From JAAZNO01 sp964508025 (GTDB lineage: Bacteria > Chloroflexota > Anaerolineae > B4-G1 > SLSP01), in NCBI GenBank assembly GCA_964508025.1, contig CAZDSF010000094.1:1-13024 (forward strand): DNA of 13,024 nucleotides, in the 5' to 3' direction. Made by a program: the position numbers and the translations under genes. Shown here piece by piece: positions 1 through 6,640 of the stretch. The notes beneath the pieces are model-generated. The model had not been told where the DNA came from, did no database searches, and was given only the letters and a program-made list of their open reading frames with translations. Position 1 is the first letter of the stretch, and each line of letters starts with the position of its first letter.

Positions 1-1
1 G

Positions 2-1003
2 CGGCGGTTGCTTGATGTTGCGAGCGAGATCGCCAGACTGGCCTATGACGAGGAAAAGGGCATCAATGAGGTGGTGGATCAGTCCGAGCGCACGTTGTTT
101 GCCGTGAGCCAACAACGGGTCGCGCGGGATCTGCGCCCCATTCAAGAAGTCGTCGGCGTTTACCGGGACTATCTCTACAATCTGTATGCCCATCGCGGCG
201 AGCTGATGGGGGTGACGACCGGTTTCCGGGATCTGGATCGCTTGTTAGGGGGGTTCCAACGTTCGGATCTGGTCATTCTGGCGGCGCGCCCCGGTGTGGG
301 CAAGACCTCGTTGATGCTTACCATGGCGCTCAAAGCCGCCGAGAAGGGCAAGCTGGTGGCGCTCTTCAGCCTGGAAATGTCGGCGGAGCAATTGGTGCAG
401 CGCATGATCTCCTCGCTCAGCCGTGTGGATGCCCAACGCCTGCGGATTGGCAATCTGCAGGAAAACGATCTGCCGCAAGTCGAAGAAGCGATTGGGCATT
501 TGGCGGATTTGCCGATTTATATAGACGATACCCCGGCGCTGACGCCGCTTCAGTTGCGCACGAAATGCCGCCGGCTGCACTCGGAACACGGCCTGGACAT
601 GGTCTATGTGGATTATTTGCAACTCATGACCGCTGATACGCGGACTGAAAATCGCGTGCAGGAAGTGTCGTATCTCTCACGGATGCTTAAGGGGCTGGCG
701 CGTGAGTTGGATACGCCGGTGCTCACGGCTTCGCAGCTCTCGCGCGCCGTCGAACAACGCGCGGATAAGCGCCCGGTCCTCTCCGATTTGCGCGAAAGCG
801 GCAGCATCGAGCAGGACGCCGATGTGGTCATGTTCATCTACCGCGATGAGATGCACAACCCGGCGACCGAACACCGCAACATTGCTGAGGTCATCGTTGC
901 CAAGCACCGCAGCGGCCCTGTTGGTATGGTGCAATTGTACTTCAACCCCAATCTCACGCAGTTCGCCGATGCGACCACGGTCGCCAGCCCGCCGGATTTC
1001 TAG
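2..1003 (+). CDS. dnaB: Replicative DNA helicase DnaB, 3' part (5' end outside window)
   Basis: C-terminal RecA-fold ATPase of the hexameric replicative helicase that unwinds DNA at the fork. The frame is open from base 2, and the residues before the first TTG (R-R-L-L-D-V-A) already fit the DnaB linker, so the gene is cut by the window edge rather than starting here. Counting from the TTG at 8, Walker A (ARPGVGKTS) is at about residues 93-101, the catalytic SLE at 121-123, Walker B (VYVDYLQL) at 199-206, the conserved SDLRESGSIEQDAD at 259-272, and the arginine-finger motif KHRSGP at 299-304. All key residues are present, so the helicase looks functional. No intein is seen in the visible part. 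It ends 27 nt before the dnaD-like gene, consistent with one operon. Identification is secure; the primase-interacting N-terminal domain is not visible. Confidence 0.97.
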   Translation, partial: RRLLDVASEIARLAYDEEKGINEVVDQSERTLFAVSQQRVARDLRPIQEVVGVYRDYLYNLYAHRGELMGVTTGFRDLDRLLGGFQRSDLVILAARPGVGKTSLMLTMALKAAEKGKLVALFSLEMSAEQLVQRMISSLSRVDAQRLRIGNLQENDLPQVEEAIGHLADLPIYIDDTPALTPLQLRTKCRRLHSEHGLDMVYVDYLQLMTADTRTENRVQEVSYLSRMLKGLARELDTPVLTASQLSRAVEQRADKRPVLSDLRESGSIEQDADVVMFIYRDEMHNPATEHRNIAEVIVAKHRSGPVGMVQLYFNPNLTQFADATTVASPPDF

Positions 1004-1030
1004 GCCTTATCACGGTCTCGAGGACAGCAG

Positions 1031-1735
1031 ATGACGGCTCCATCCGACATGATGTGGCATTTTTCGGGCTTTGCGGAGGGCAAAGCCGCAGTGACGCGCT
1101 TGCCTGATGCGTTATTTACGGAGCTGACGCCGCGCATTGATGATTTGGCGGAATTGCAGATCACCTTGCTGGTGCTGTGGCGGTTGGCGCAGCAACGCGC
1201 CGAAGCGGCGCCCTGGATTACGGAGGCGGAGCTGCTCGCCGATCCGCTGGTGCAGGAGGCGCTCGGCGCTGAGGCGACAGCGACGGCGCTCGCGCGCGCT
1301 CTGAGCCGCTGTGTGGCGCGCGGCAGCTTGATACGGGTGCTCTGGCGGCGCGCTGATGGTGTGGAAGAGGCGCGCTACCTGGCGAATGGGCCGCGTGGTC
1401 GGATGGCTGCGGAGGCGATGCGGCGAGGGGTGCTGCCCCGCAAAGCGCGCGCCACAGAGCGTCCGAATATCTTCACGCTGTACGAGCAGAACATTGGCCC
1501 GCTAACTGCGCTGTTGAGCGAGGACTTGCGCGAGGCCGAGGCTGCGTTTCCGGCGGCCTGGATCGAGGATGCCTTTCGGGAGGCCGTGCGCTTGAATAAA
1601 CGCAACTGGAAATACATTCGCGCCATTCTGGAGCGTTGGGAGACAGAGGGCAGAGATGAGAGCGATAGACGAGATAGCGAAGCAGATGGGCGCCGATATG
1701 TCGAAGGCGAGTTCGCCGACTTCATCCAGCACTGA
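1031..1735 (+). CDS. DnaD-like primosomal protein (DnaB_2/DnaD C-terminal domain)
   Basis: Probable primosome or replication-restart component of 234 residues that would help load DnaB at origins or stalled forks. The C-terminal part (about 145-212) has the DnaD/DnaB2 signature: NIFTLYEQNIGPLT, then an amphipathic helical segment, then NWKYIRAILERW, the YxxxIxxxW-type motif shared by DnaD and phage replication proteins. A short tail ending YVEGEFADFIQH follows. The N-terminal half (about 15-125) looks like a winged-helix domain with several Leu- and Ala-rich helices. The start is supported by GAGGA at 1020-1024, 6 nt before the ATG. It lies between dnaB and a DnaC/DnaI-like ATPase, the expected functional setting. 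Its last 80 nt are also coding for the next gene. The family call is good; the exact role is inferred from Bacillus DnaD. Confidence 0.85.
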   Translation: MTAPSDMMWHFSGFAEGKAAVTRLPDALFTELTPRIDDLAELQITLLVLWRLAQQRAEAAPWITEAELLADPLVQEALGAEATATALARALSRCVARGSLIRVLWRRADGVEEARYLANGPRGRMAAEAMRRGVLPRKARATERPNIFTLYEQNIGPLTALLSEDLREAEAAFPAAWIEDAFREAVRLNKRNWKYIRAILERWETEGRDESDRRDSEADGRRYVEGEFADFIQH

Positions 1736-3086
1736 GACGCCCGGACACGCTGCTGCGCCCGGCGCGCCCGGTTGCCCGGTTTGCGGCGGCATCGGCTATG
1801 TGCGGCGGGACGTGCCGTTAGGACACCCCGATTTTGGACGCTTGTTCGCCTGCGGCTGCCGGGTGGAGGAGTTGCGCACGCATCGCTTGCAGGCGTTGCG
1901 CGTGATGAGCAATCTGGATCGGCTGGAGCGTTTCACCTTCGAGACTTTCTGCCCGGAAGGGCAAGGCCTATCGCCCGATCGGCAGGCGAATCTGCGGCGG
2001 GTTTTTGAGCGGGCGCAGGACTTCGCGCGGCATCCCGAAGGATGGCTGGTGCTGCGCGGCGGTTATGGCTGCGGCAAGACGCATCTGGCGACCGCTATCG
2101 CCAACGCCTGTGTGGAACAGGGAATGCCGGTGTTGTTCATCACCGTGCCCGATCTGCTGGATTATCTGCGGGCGGCCTTCGCGCCGGCTTCGCTGCAGAC
2201 CTACGATGAGCGCTTCGACGAGATTCGCAATGCGCCGCTGCTGATTCTCGATGATTTGGGCACGGAGCAGGGGACGGCGTGGGCTTTGGAGAAGCTTTTC
2301 CAACTGCTCAACTTCCGTTACATGAATCGCTTGCCCACAGTCATCACCACCAACCATGAATTGGAGGATTTGGAGCCACGGTTGCGCTCGCGCCTGGCAG
2401 ATGTGACCCTGGTGCAAATGGCGACGATTCTCGCGCCCGATTATCGGCAGGCGGGCGCCGGTCAGGCGCATTCCGATCTCAACACGCTGCCGCTGTATGC
2501 GGGGCTGACCTTCGACAGTTTTGACTTGCGCAAGACCGAGCTCGAGCGTGAGCACTCCGATAATTTGCGCCGCGCCGTGGACCTGGCGCACGATTTTGTG
2601 ACCGCTTCATCTGGTTGGTTGACGCTCACGGGCCCGTATGGCTGCGGCAAGACGCATCTGGCGGCGGCGATTGCCAACGAACGGGTGCGGCTCGGCCATC
2701 CCGCGCTCTTCATCGTCGTTCCTGATCTGCTGGATCACCTGCGGGCGACGTTCAATCCGCAGAGTGCGGTGCCTTATGATAAGCGCTTCGATGAGGTGCG
2801 CCGCGCGCCGTTCCTGGTGCTGGATGATCTGGGCACCGAGAGCGCCACCCCGTGGGCGCAGGAGAAGCTCTACCAGCTCTTCAATCATCGCTATGTCACG
2901 CGCTTGCCCACCGTCATCACCACAGCCAAGCCGATTGAAGCGCTCGATGCCAAATTGCGCACGCGGATGCTGGATGTGACTCGCAGCACTATCTTTGGCA
3001 TCACGGCGCCTTCGTATCTTGGTGGGTTAGGCAAGGCGAAACCGAAGCCCTCGCGCGGTCGTCGCGCTGCGGGCGATAGCAAATAA
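1656..3086 (+). CDS. Helicase-loader-type protein with two tandem DnaC/DnaI-like AAA+ domains
   Basis: Probable helicase loader of 476 residues, about twice the usual DnaC/DnaI ATPase length. A zinc knuckle (C40, C43, C66, C68) as in DnaI-type loaders comes first. ATPase 1 follows: Walker A GGYGCGKTH 135-143, Walker B LLILDD 195-200, sensor-1-type ITTN 230-233, arginine motif RLRSR 242-246. ATPase 2 repeats the whole module: Walker A GPYGCGKTH 326-334, Walker B FLVLDD 386-391, arginine motif KLRTR 433-437. Its sensor-1 position reads ITTA (A424) instead of Asn. Each module starts with a similar F-rich segment (about 93-130 and 285-320). A basic Lys/Arg tail (460-470) follows. The start at 1656 is preferred because GAGGG lies 6-7 nt upstream and the first residues (MRAIDEIAKQ) resemble loader N-termini; an in-frame ATG at 1698 is the alternative. 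IstB-type transposition ATPases share this fold, but the dnaB/dnaD context argues for replication. Confidence 0.88.
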   Translation: MRAIDEIAKQMGADMSKASSPTSSSTETPGHAAAPGAPGCPVCGGIGYVRRDVPLGHPDFGRLFACGCRVEELRTHRLQALRVMSNLDRLERFTFETFCPEGQGLSPDRQANLRRVFERAQDFARHPEGWLVLRGGYGCGKTHLATAIANACVEQGMPVLFITVPDLLDYLRAAFAPASLQTYDERFDEIRNAPLLILDDLGTEQGTAWALEKLFQLLNFRYMNRLPTVITTNHELEDLEPRLRSRLADVTLVQMATILAPDYRQAGAGQAHSDLNTLPLYAGLTFDSFDLRKTELEREHSDNLRRAVDLAHDFVTASSGWLTLTGPYGCGKTHLAAAIANERVRLGHPALFIVVPDLLDHLRATFNPQSAVPYDKRFDEVRRAPFLVLDDLGTESATPWAQEKLYQLFNHRYVTRLPTVITTAKPIEALDAKLRTRMLDVTRSTIFGITAPSYLGGLGKAKPKPSRGRRAAGDSK

Positions 3087-3096
3087 TGCAAGGTGA

Positions 3097-3125
3097 TTGC
3101 AGAAATAGAACATTAGTGCTATAAT
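3097..3125 (+). promoter_or_regulatory. Putative recA promoter
   Basis: A perfect TATAAT at 3120-3125 is preceded by TTGCAG at 3097-3102 with a 17-nt spacer. Only the TTG of the -35 matches consensus, but spacing is ideal. Transcription would start near 3132, giving a leader of about 170 nt before recA. The promoter begins only 10 nt after the loader gene's stop, so recA can be transcribed independently of the primosome genes. Confidence 0.6.
3108..3119. promoter_or_regulatory. Putative LexA (SOS) box in the recA promoter
   Basis: GAAC-ATTA-GTGC matches the Gram-positive-type LexA operator GAAC-N4-GTTC at 7 of 8 defined bases. It fills the spacer between the -35 and the TATAAT, where a bound repressor would block RNA polymerase. 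From the family: Gram-positive-style LexA boxes have been reported in the green non-sulfur bacterium Dehalococcoides. LexA control here is an inference; no lexA gene is in the window. Confidence 0.5.
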
Positions 3126-3302
3126 GGGGATGACTGCGAGCTGTTGCGCTGTTTTCCTTCTTGTAGAGCGTACTACCAGCAATGATACCAGGCGCAGCGA
3201 GAGCGCGCGTTTGAGAGCGTATTGTGTTATAGCGAGATGCTGAAGCGTAGAGGGGCTTTGTCCTTCCGCCTTCAGCCTTCAATTTTTCCAGGGAGGACAA
3301 CC

Positions 3303-4355
3303 ATGGCAGATGATGGACGGAAGAAGGTTTTGGAGCAGACCGTAGCGCAGGTGAAGCGGCGCTTTGGCGAAGGCGCGCTGATGCGGCTCGGCGAGGCGAC
3401 CCATTTGCAGGTAGAGGTGATTCCCACCGGGGCGTTGGCCGTGGATATTGCGCTAGGCGTGGGAGGCTTGCCGCGTGGACGCATCACCGAAATCTACGGC
3501 CCGGAGGGGTCGGGCAAGACGACGATCTGCCAACATCTGGTTGCCGAATGCCAGCGGCGCGGCGGCATCGCCGCCTTCATTGACATGGAACACGCGCTGG
3601 ATCCGACCTATGCCGCGCGTTGCGGCGTAGATGTGGAAAATCTTTACATCTCCCAGCCGGATACCGGCGAACAGGCTTTGGAAATCGCCGAGGCGTTGGT
3701 GCGCAGCGGCGCGGTGGATGTGGTCATCATTGACTCGGTGGCGGCGTTGGTGCCCCGCGCCGAAATCGAGGGTGAAATGGGCGATAGCCATCCCGGGTTG
3801 CAGGCGCGGTTGATGAGCCAGGCGTTGCGCAAGCTCTCCGGCGCGATCAAGCAGAGCAACACCGTGATGGTCTTCACCAATCAGCTGCGCGAGAAGATCG
3901 GCGTGATGTTTGGCTCGCCGGAGACCACTTCGGGTGGGCGCGCGCTCAAGTTCTACGCCTCGGTGCGCATGGATGTGCGGCGCGTGACCACCATCAAGGA
4001 GCAGGGCGAGATTGTGGGGCACCGGACGCGGGTGCGCATCACCAAGAACAAGGTCGCGCCGCCCTTCCGTGTGGCGGAGTTCGATATCATGTTTGGCACT
4101 GGCATCAGCCGCGCCGGCGACCTGCTCGACATCAGCCTGGAGCTGAATATTCTCGATAAGCGCGGCTCGTATTACTATTACGAAGGGGAGCGTTTTGCGC
4201 AGGGGCGGGAGAACGCCAAGTCCTATCTGGCGGAGAATCCGGCTTTTGCCGATACCATCGAGCAACTGATCCGCGAACGGCTGAATACGTTGGGCGAGGT
4301 GCCGCTCAAGGTGGGCGTCACTGCGGATGTTGAGGTTGACAGCGAGGATGTGTAG
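3303..4355 (+). CDS. recA: Recombinase A (RecA)
   Basis: The DNA-dependent ATPase that forms filaments on single-stranded DNA, catalyses strand exchange and activates LexA self-cleavage. The protein has 350 residues, the normal family length. Walker A GPEGSGKT is at 66-73, the catalytic Glu at E96 in FIDMEHALD, Walker B VVIIDS at 140-145, and the L1/L2 DNA-binding loops are around 155-165 and 195-212 (GSPETTSGGRALKFYAS). The C-terminus is acidic (VEVDSEDV), as is common in RecA. The ATG at 3303 is chosen because GGGAGGA at 3291-3297 is an excellent ribosome-binding site and the N-terminus then fits the family; an upstream TTG at 3222 only adds leader-derived residues. Minor variations are FTNQLR instead of the commoner FINQ(I/L)R and Met95 where Ala is usual. 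An SOS-like promoter precedes it and a strong terminator follows. Confidence 0.98.
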   Translation: MADDGRKKVLEQTVAQVKRRFGEGALMRLGEATHLQVEVIPTGALAVDIALGVGGLPRGRITEIYGPEGSGKTTICQHLVAECQRRGGIAAFIDMEHALDPTYAARCGVDVENLYISQPDTGEQALEIAEALVRSGAVDVVIIDSVAALVPRAEIEGEMGDSHPGLQARLMSQALRKLSGAIKQSNTVMVFTNQLREKIGVMFGSPETTSGGRALKFYASVRMDVRRVTTIKEQGEIVGHRTRVRITKNKVAPPFRVAEFDIMFGTGISRAGDLLDISLELNILDKRGSYYYYEGERFAQGRENAKSYLAENPAFADTIEQLIRERLNTLGEVPLKVGVTADVEVDSEDV

Positions 4356-4398
4356 CCCCGGCGCGGCGCTTACGTGTTGCAAACGGAATGGGGAAAGG

Positions 4399-4436
4399 GG
4401 TCTCGGCGGCGCTTGACGTCGCCGAGACCGGTTTTT
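4399..4436 (+). terminator. Intrinsic terminator of recA
   Basis: GGTCTCGGCG (4399-4408) pairs perfectly with CGCCGAGACC (4420-4429), and the stem can extend by two more pairs to leave a 7-nt loop. GG and then TTTTT (4432-4436) follow. It is 43 nt after the recA stop. The same hairpin lies just beyond the stop of the convergent protease gene, where only a weak CCTTTCCCC follows on that strand, so it may act partly in both directions. Confidence 0.92.
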
Positions 4437-4437
4437 A

Positions 4438-5448
4438 TCAGACGATCAACGTCACGCGGAAACGGTCGAGCACGCGCTGCAAGGGCGTGAAGATGGTGAC
4501 TTGCTCAGAACCGGCGAAGAGCAGCCCCACGGCGCGGCGGTTCATATCCAGGATGCCGGAGCCGGAGTCGCCAGGACTGCTCATGCGCCCGGCGATGATC
4601 TGGTCGGTGAAGCGCGCAACGCGCCCCTGATAATCCACATTCACCGTGACGTTGACCTGTTGCACGCGATCCTGCGTGTAGCCGGTGGTGCGTCCGGCTT
4701 TCTGGATGGGCAGTCCCAGGAGCGGTTCGCCGACCCCCGTGGGCAGCCCAATACCCAGGATTGCTGCTTCGACCAGCGCTGGATCCTCGACCCGGCCTAA
4801 AGCCGCGTCCATCAGATTCTCGCCGGGAGTCTTCTGCACCGATTGCAGGCGGTGGCTCGATCCGGTCACGTTCGCCAGGGCATTGAGAACTTCGGCGATG
4901 CCTTTGGCGAACGAGCACTGCCCCGGCTGCTCGCCGAAATCCAGCGGCTCGAATTCTGCCAGCGTCGCCAGTCGGTCGTTCTGCGTACCGCCATCGAGCG
5001 GCCCTGGCTGCAAGATGGCATCGCCGATGCGGGCGTCGTTGCTGTTCGCCAGGACGTGGTTGTTGCTGAGGATGAAGGGCGCGCCATCGCGTTGCACGAG
5101 CAATCCGAAGGTGCCCGCAGTGATTCGATAGTGCCCGATAGAGATGCCGGGCATGGCGGGCCGATGGCGCGCTTTGGGATCGAGCGTGGGCAACTGGGCG
5201 CGGATGTAGCCGGTCTCAACGACATCCGTGGGCAGCCCATCTACTGCTTTGGGGACCAGATCTTCGGGCGCCAGTTCCGCGACGGGCACTTTGCGCACAA
5301 CGGAGACGATGAGGCTGAGCTCCTCCGTTTGCTCCTCACCCCGTACTTTGTAGCCCAATCCGCAGGCTACAACGTTCTTCCGTGTGAAGAGCCGGGGAAG
5401 GACTTCTTGGTAGATCTCGTTGGCTTGAGCGAATGCTTCACCATTCAT
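4438..5448 (-). CDS. Trypsin-like (chymotrypsin-fold) serine protease with N-terminal accessory domain
   Basis: A 336-residue serine endopeptidase, probably cytoplasmic because no signal peptide or membrane helix is visible. Catalytic residues fit the trypsin fold: H131 in LSNNHVLA, a probable Asp at D214 in MDAALGRV, and S295 in SPGDSGSG. GRTTGYT (252-258) and the strands between them are also typical of the bacterial group related to plant NAL1-like peptidases. Residues about 10-80 form a separate accessory domain (NVVACGLGYK, VRKVP, LAPEDLVPK, VDGLPTDVVETG), which recurs at the C-terminus of the membrane protein encoded upstream. The start is supported by GAGGAGG (5453-5459, complement) four nt before the ATG. 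It is the last gene of the kinase/lipoprotein/membrane-protein series, converging on recA. The substrate is unknown. The Asp assignment is less certain than His and Ser. Confidence 0.88.
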   Translation of the reverse strand: MNGEAFAQANEIYQEVLPRLFTRKNVVACGLGYKVRGEEQTEELSLIVSVVRKVPVAELAPEDLVPKAVDGLPTDVVETGYIRAQLPTLDPKARHRPAMPGISIGHYRITAGTFGLLVQRDGAPFILSNNHVLANSNDARIGDAILQPGPLDGGTQNDRLATLAEFEPLDFGEQPGQCSFAKGIAEVLNALANVTGSSHRLQSVQKTPGENLMDAALGRVEDPALVEAAILGIGLPTGVGEPLLGLPIQKAGRTTGYTQDRVQQVNVTVNVDYQGRVARFTDQIIAGRMSSPGDSGSGILDMNRRAVGLLFAGSEQVTIFTPLQRVLDRFRVTLIV

Positions 5449-5642
5449 GCGGCCTCCTCTGCAAATTATGAAGGATAAAGGCGGAGGGATGAAGAAGAAA
5501 ACTTCTGTTCCTCTATTATGCCTCTCTACGTTAAAGATTTTGCTGATCGGGTCGGTACTGCAGGTTTTGTAACACTCTTACAGAAAATGGCGGATAGCGC
5601 GTGGCAAATCGGGAATTAGCAGCGCGTCGTTGGCATCCAACA
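5449..5642. other. Gap between protease and membrane-protein genes
   Basis: These 194 nt hold the protease ribosome-binding site (5453-5459), an AT-rich stretch with a CATAAT-like element on the minus strand (about 5515-5520) lacking a good -35, and the out-of-frame coding-like tail described separately. No terminator was found, so transcription may continue from the membrane-protein gene into the protease gene. Confidence 0.5.
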
Positions 5643-5683
5643 TCACTTGTGCCGTGAAGCGCGTCTGGTTGCCGGTTGCGCCG
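5578..5683 (-). pseudogene. Possible frameshifted C-terminal tail of the membrane protein gene
   Basis: Shifting frame near 5683-5690, where the sequence is CCGGCGGCGCAACCGGC-like, opens about 35 codons ending in TAA at 5578-5580. They read as a well-formed protein tail (TRFTAQVMLDANDALL, then IPDLPRAIRHFL). Third positions are about 69% GC against about 46% at second positions, as expected for real coding. The annotated frame instead ends in a less convincing Arg-rich stretch (ATRRASRHK). Either a real indel or sequencing error truncated the upstream gene, or a 21-residue reading frame starts at the TGATG overlap (5641-5645). No function is recognised. Confidence 0.35.
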
Positions 5684-6632
5684 CCGGTTGGCCGATGGCT
5701 TCGACCTTGACGGGCACCCCATCCAATTCCTCTGGGATGCGATCCTCAGGCGCCAGGGCCTTGAGCGGCACCTTCTGCGTCACGTTGACGATGACGGCCA
5801 TGTTCTCGCCTGTGGTCAGGGTGCTGCGCAAGCCGATGCCCACGCCGACCACGTTGGCTTTGGCGAGCAACTCGCGTTCGTAGCGTTCTTTGACGGCGCG
5901 GACCCGGTGCAGCTCTCGCGTGTACGCATCGGCCGGCTCTGGCGTTGGTTCCTCAGGGTGGGTCATCAGCAGCTCCCCTTTCTCTTCCGATGCCGGCGCG
6001 GATTGTACGCCCCGCAGCCATAGACTCAGCGCGAGGAGCACCCATCCGCCGCCGCACGTCCAGAAGCCCCATCCGGGGCTTACAGGCGCCGCATACAGGC
6101 TGCTGAGGGCCGGCAGCAGGCGGGGGAAGGTGATGAAGGCGGGCAGCCCGATGAGCAGCAGCCAGGCCAGGGTCAGCCAGTGGCGTTGACGGGCATGACG
6201 CCAGCGTGAACCCCATCCGGCAAGCGCGACGAGCGCCAGCAACGCGCTCACGCCCCACCAGAAAGGCACACGCCAGCCAGGCATGCGCCAAGCGGTGCGG
6301 ATTAGCGCATAGGGCGGGAGAACATTCACTACCAGCAACGCGCCGAGCAGGGCCGCGCCCCAACGCCACACCGGACGCGCGTCTAGCAGGAGCAGCGGCA
6401 GCAACACCGCCAATCCCACGGCGGGCAATCGCAGCGCGTAGAGATTGACCGGCAAGGTCAGGGTTTCGATCTCCGGCAGCACGCGCAAAATGTCGAAGAG
6501 GTCGAAGGCGTTCCAGGCCAGGGCGGCGCTCGCGTGCGCGATCCACGGGCCGAAGTAGCCCGCAACCGCAAGCGTCCAGGCGCCGAGTTCGATGACGCGG
6601 CGTAGCGGCGCTGTTGCAGAGCGTGCGTTCAT
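5643..6632 (-). CDS. Six-helix membrane protein with C-terminal protease-accessory domain
   Basis: A 329-residue protein not matching a named family. Six likely membrane helices lie at about 13-33, 67-83, 90-110, 123-140, 152-170 and 186-207. Basic residues in loops 84-90 and 141-151 suggest both termini face the cytoplasm. After a Pro/Glu-rich linker (223-237) and a charged helix (about 238-258), residues 259-314 (NVVGVGIG, QKVPLKALAPED, RIPEELDGVP) closely resemble residues 26-80 of the neighbouring serine protease. The inferred role is membrane tether, sensor or regulator of that protease. The ATG at 6632 is chosen because GAGGT lies just upstream and it sits 8 nt after the lipoprotein stop; the frame is open further upstream, but that part overlaps the lipoprotein gene and is Arg/His-rich shadow sequence. 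An internal start at 5966 and a possible 3' frameshift are noted separately. Confidence 0.75.
   Translation of the reverse strand: MNARSATAPLRRVIELGAWTLAVAGYFGPWIAHASAALAWNAFDLFDILRVLPEIETLTLPVNLYALRLPAVGLAVLLPLLLLDARPVWRWGAALLGALLVVNVLPPYALIRTAWRMPGWRVPFWWGVSALLALVALAGWGSRWRHARQRHWLTLAWLLLIGLPAFITFPRLLPALSSLYAAPVSPGWGFWTCGGGWVLLALSLWLRGVQSAPASEEKGELLMTHPEEPTPEPADAYTRELHRVRAVKERYERELLAKANVVGVGIGLRSTLTTGENMAVIVNVTQKVPLKALAPEDRIPEELDGVPVKVEAIGQPAAQPATRRASRHK
5964..5980 (-). promoter_or_regulatory. Internal ribosome-binding site and ATG within the membrane protein gene
   Basis: On the minus strand AAGGGGAG is followed 6 nt later by an in-frame ATG (Met223). Initiation here would yield a soluble 107-residue protein consisting of the linker and accessory domain only. 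It may be a relic of two once separate genes or a way to make a free form of the domain. Confidence 0.4.
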
Positions 6633-6640
6633 GGCGTACC

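Noticed and set aside
3087..3101. TGCAA/TTGCA hairpin after the loader gene as a terminator
   Set aside because: The stem has only 5 bp, no T tract follows, and it overlaps the recA promoter.
3453..4382. Minus-strand open frame of 309 codons opposite recA
   Set aside because: It is His/Leu/Ala-rich shadow sequence over an unmistakable recA and has no domain signature.
4843..5478. + strand open frame of 211 codons opposite the protease
   Set aside because: It has no motif, is antisense to conserved protease residues, and crosses the protease ribosome-binding site.
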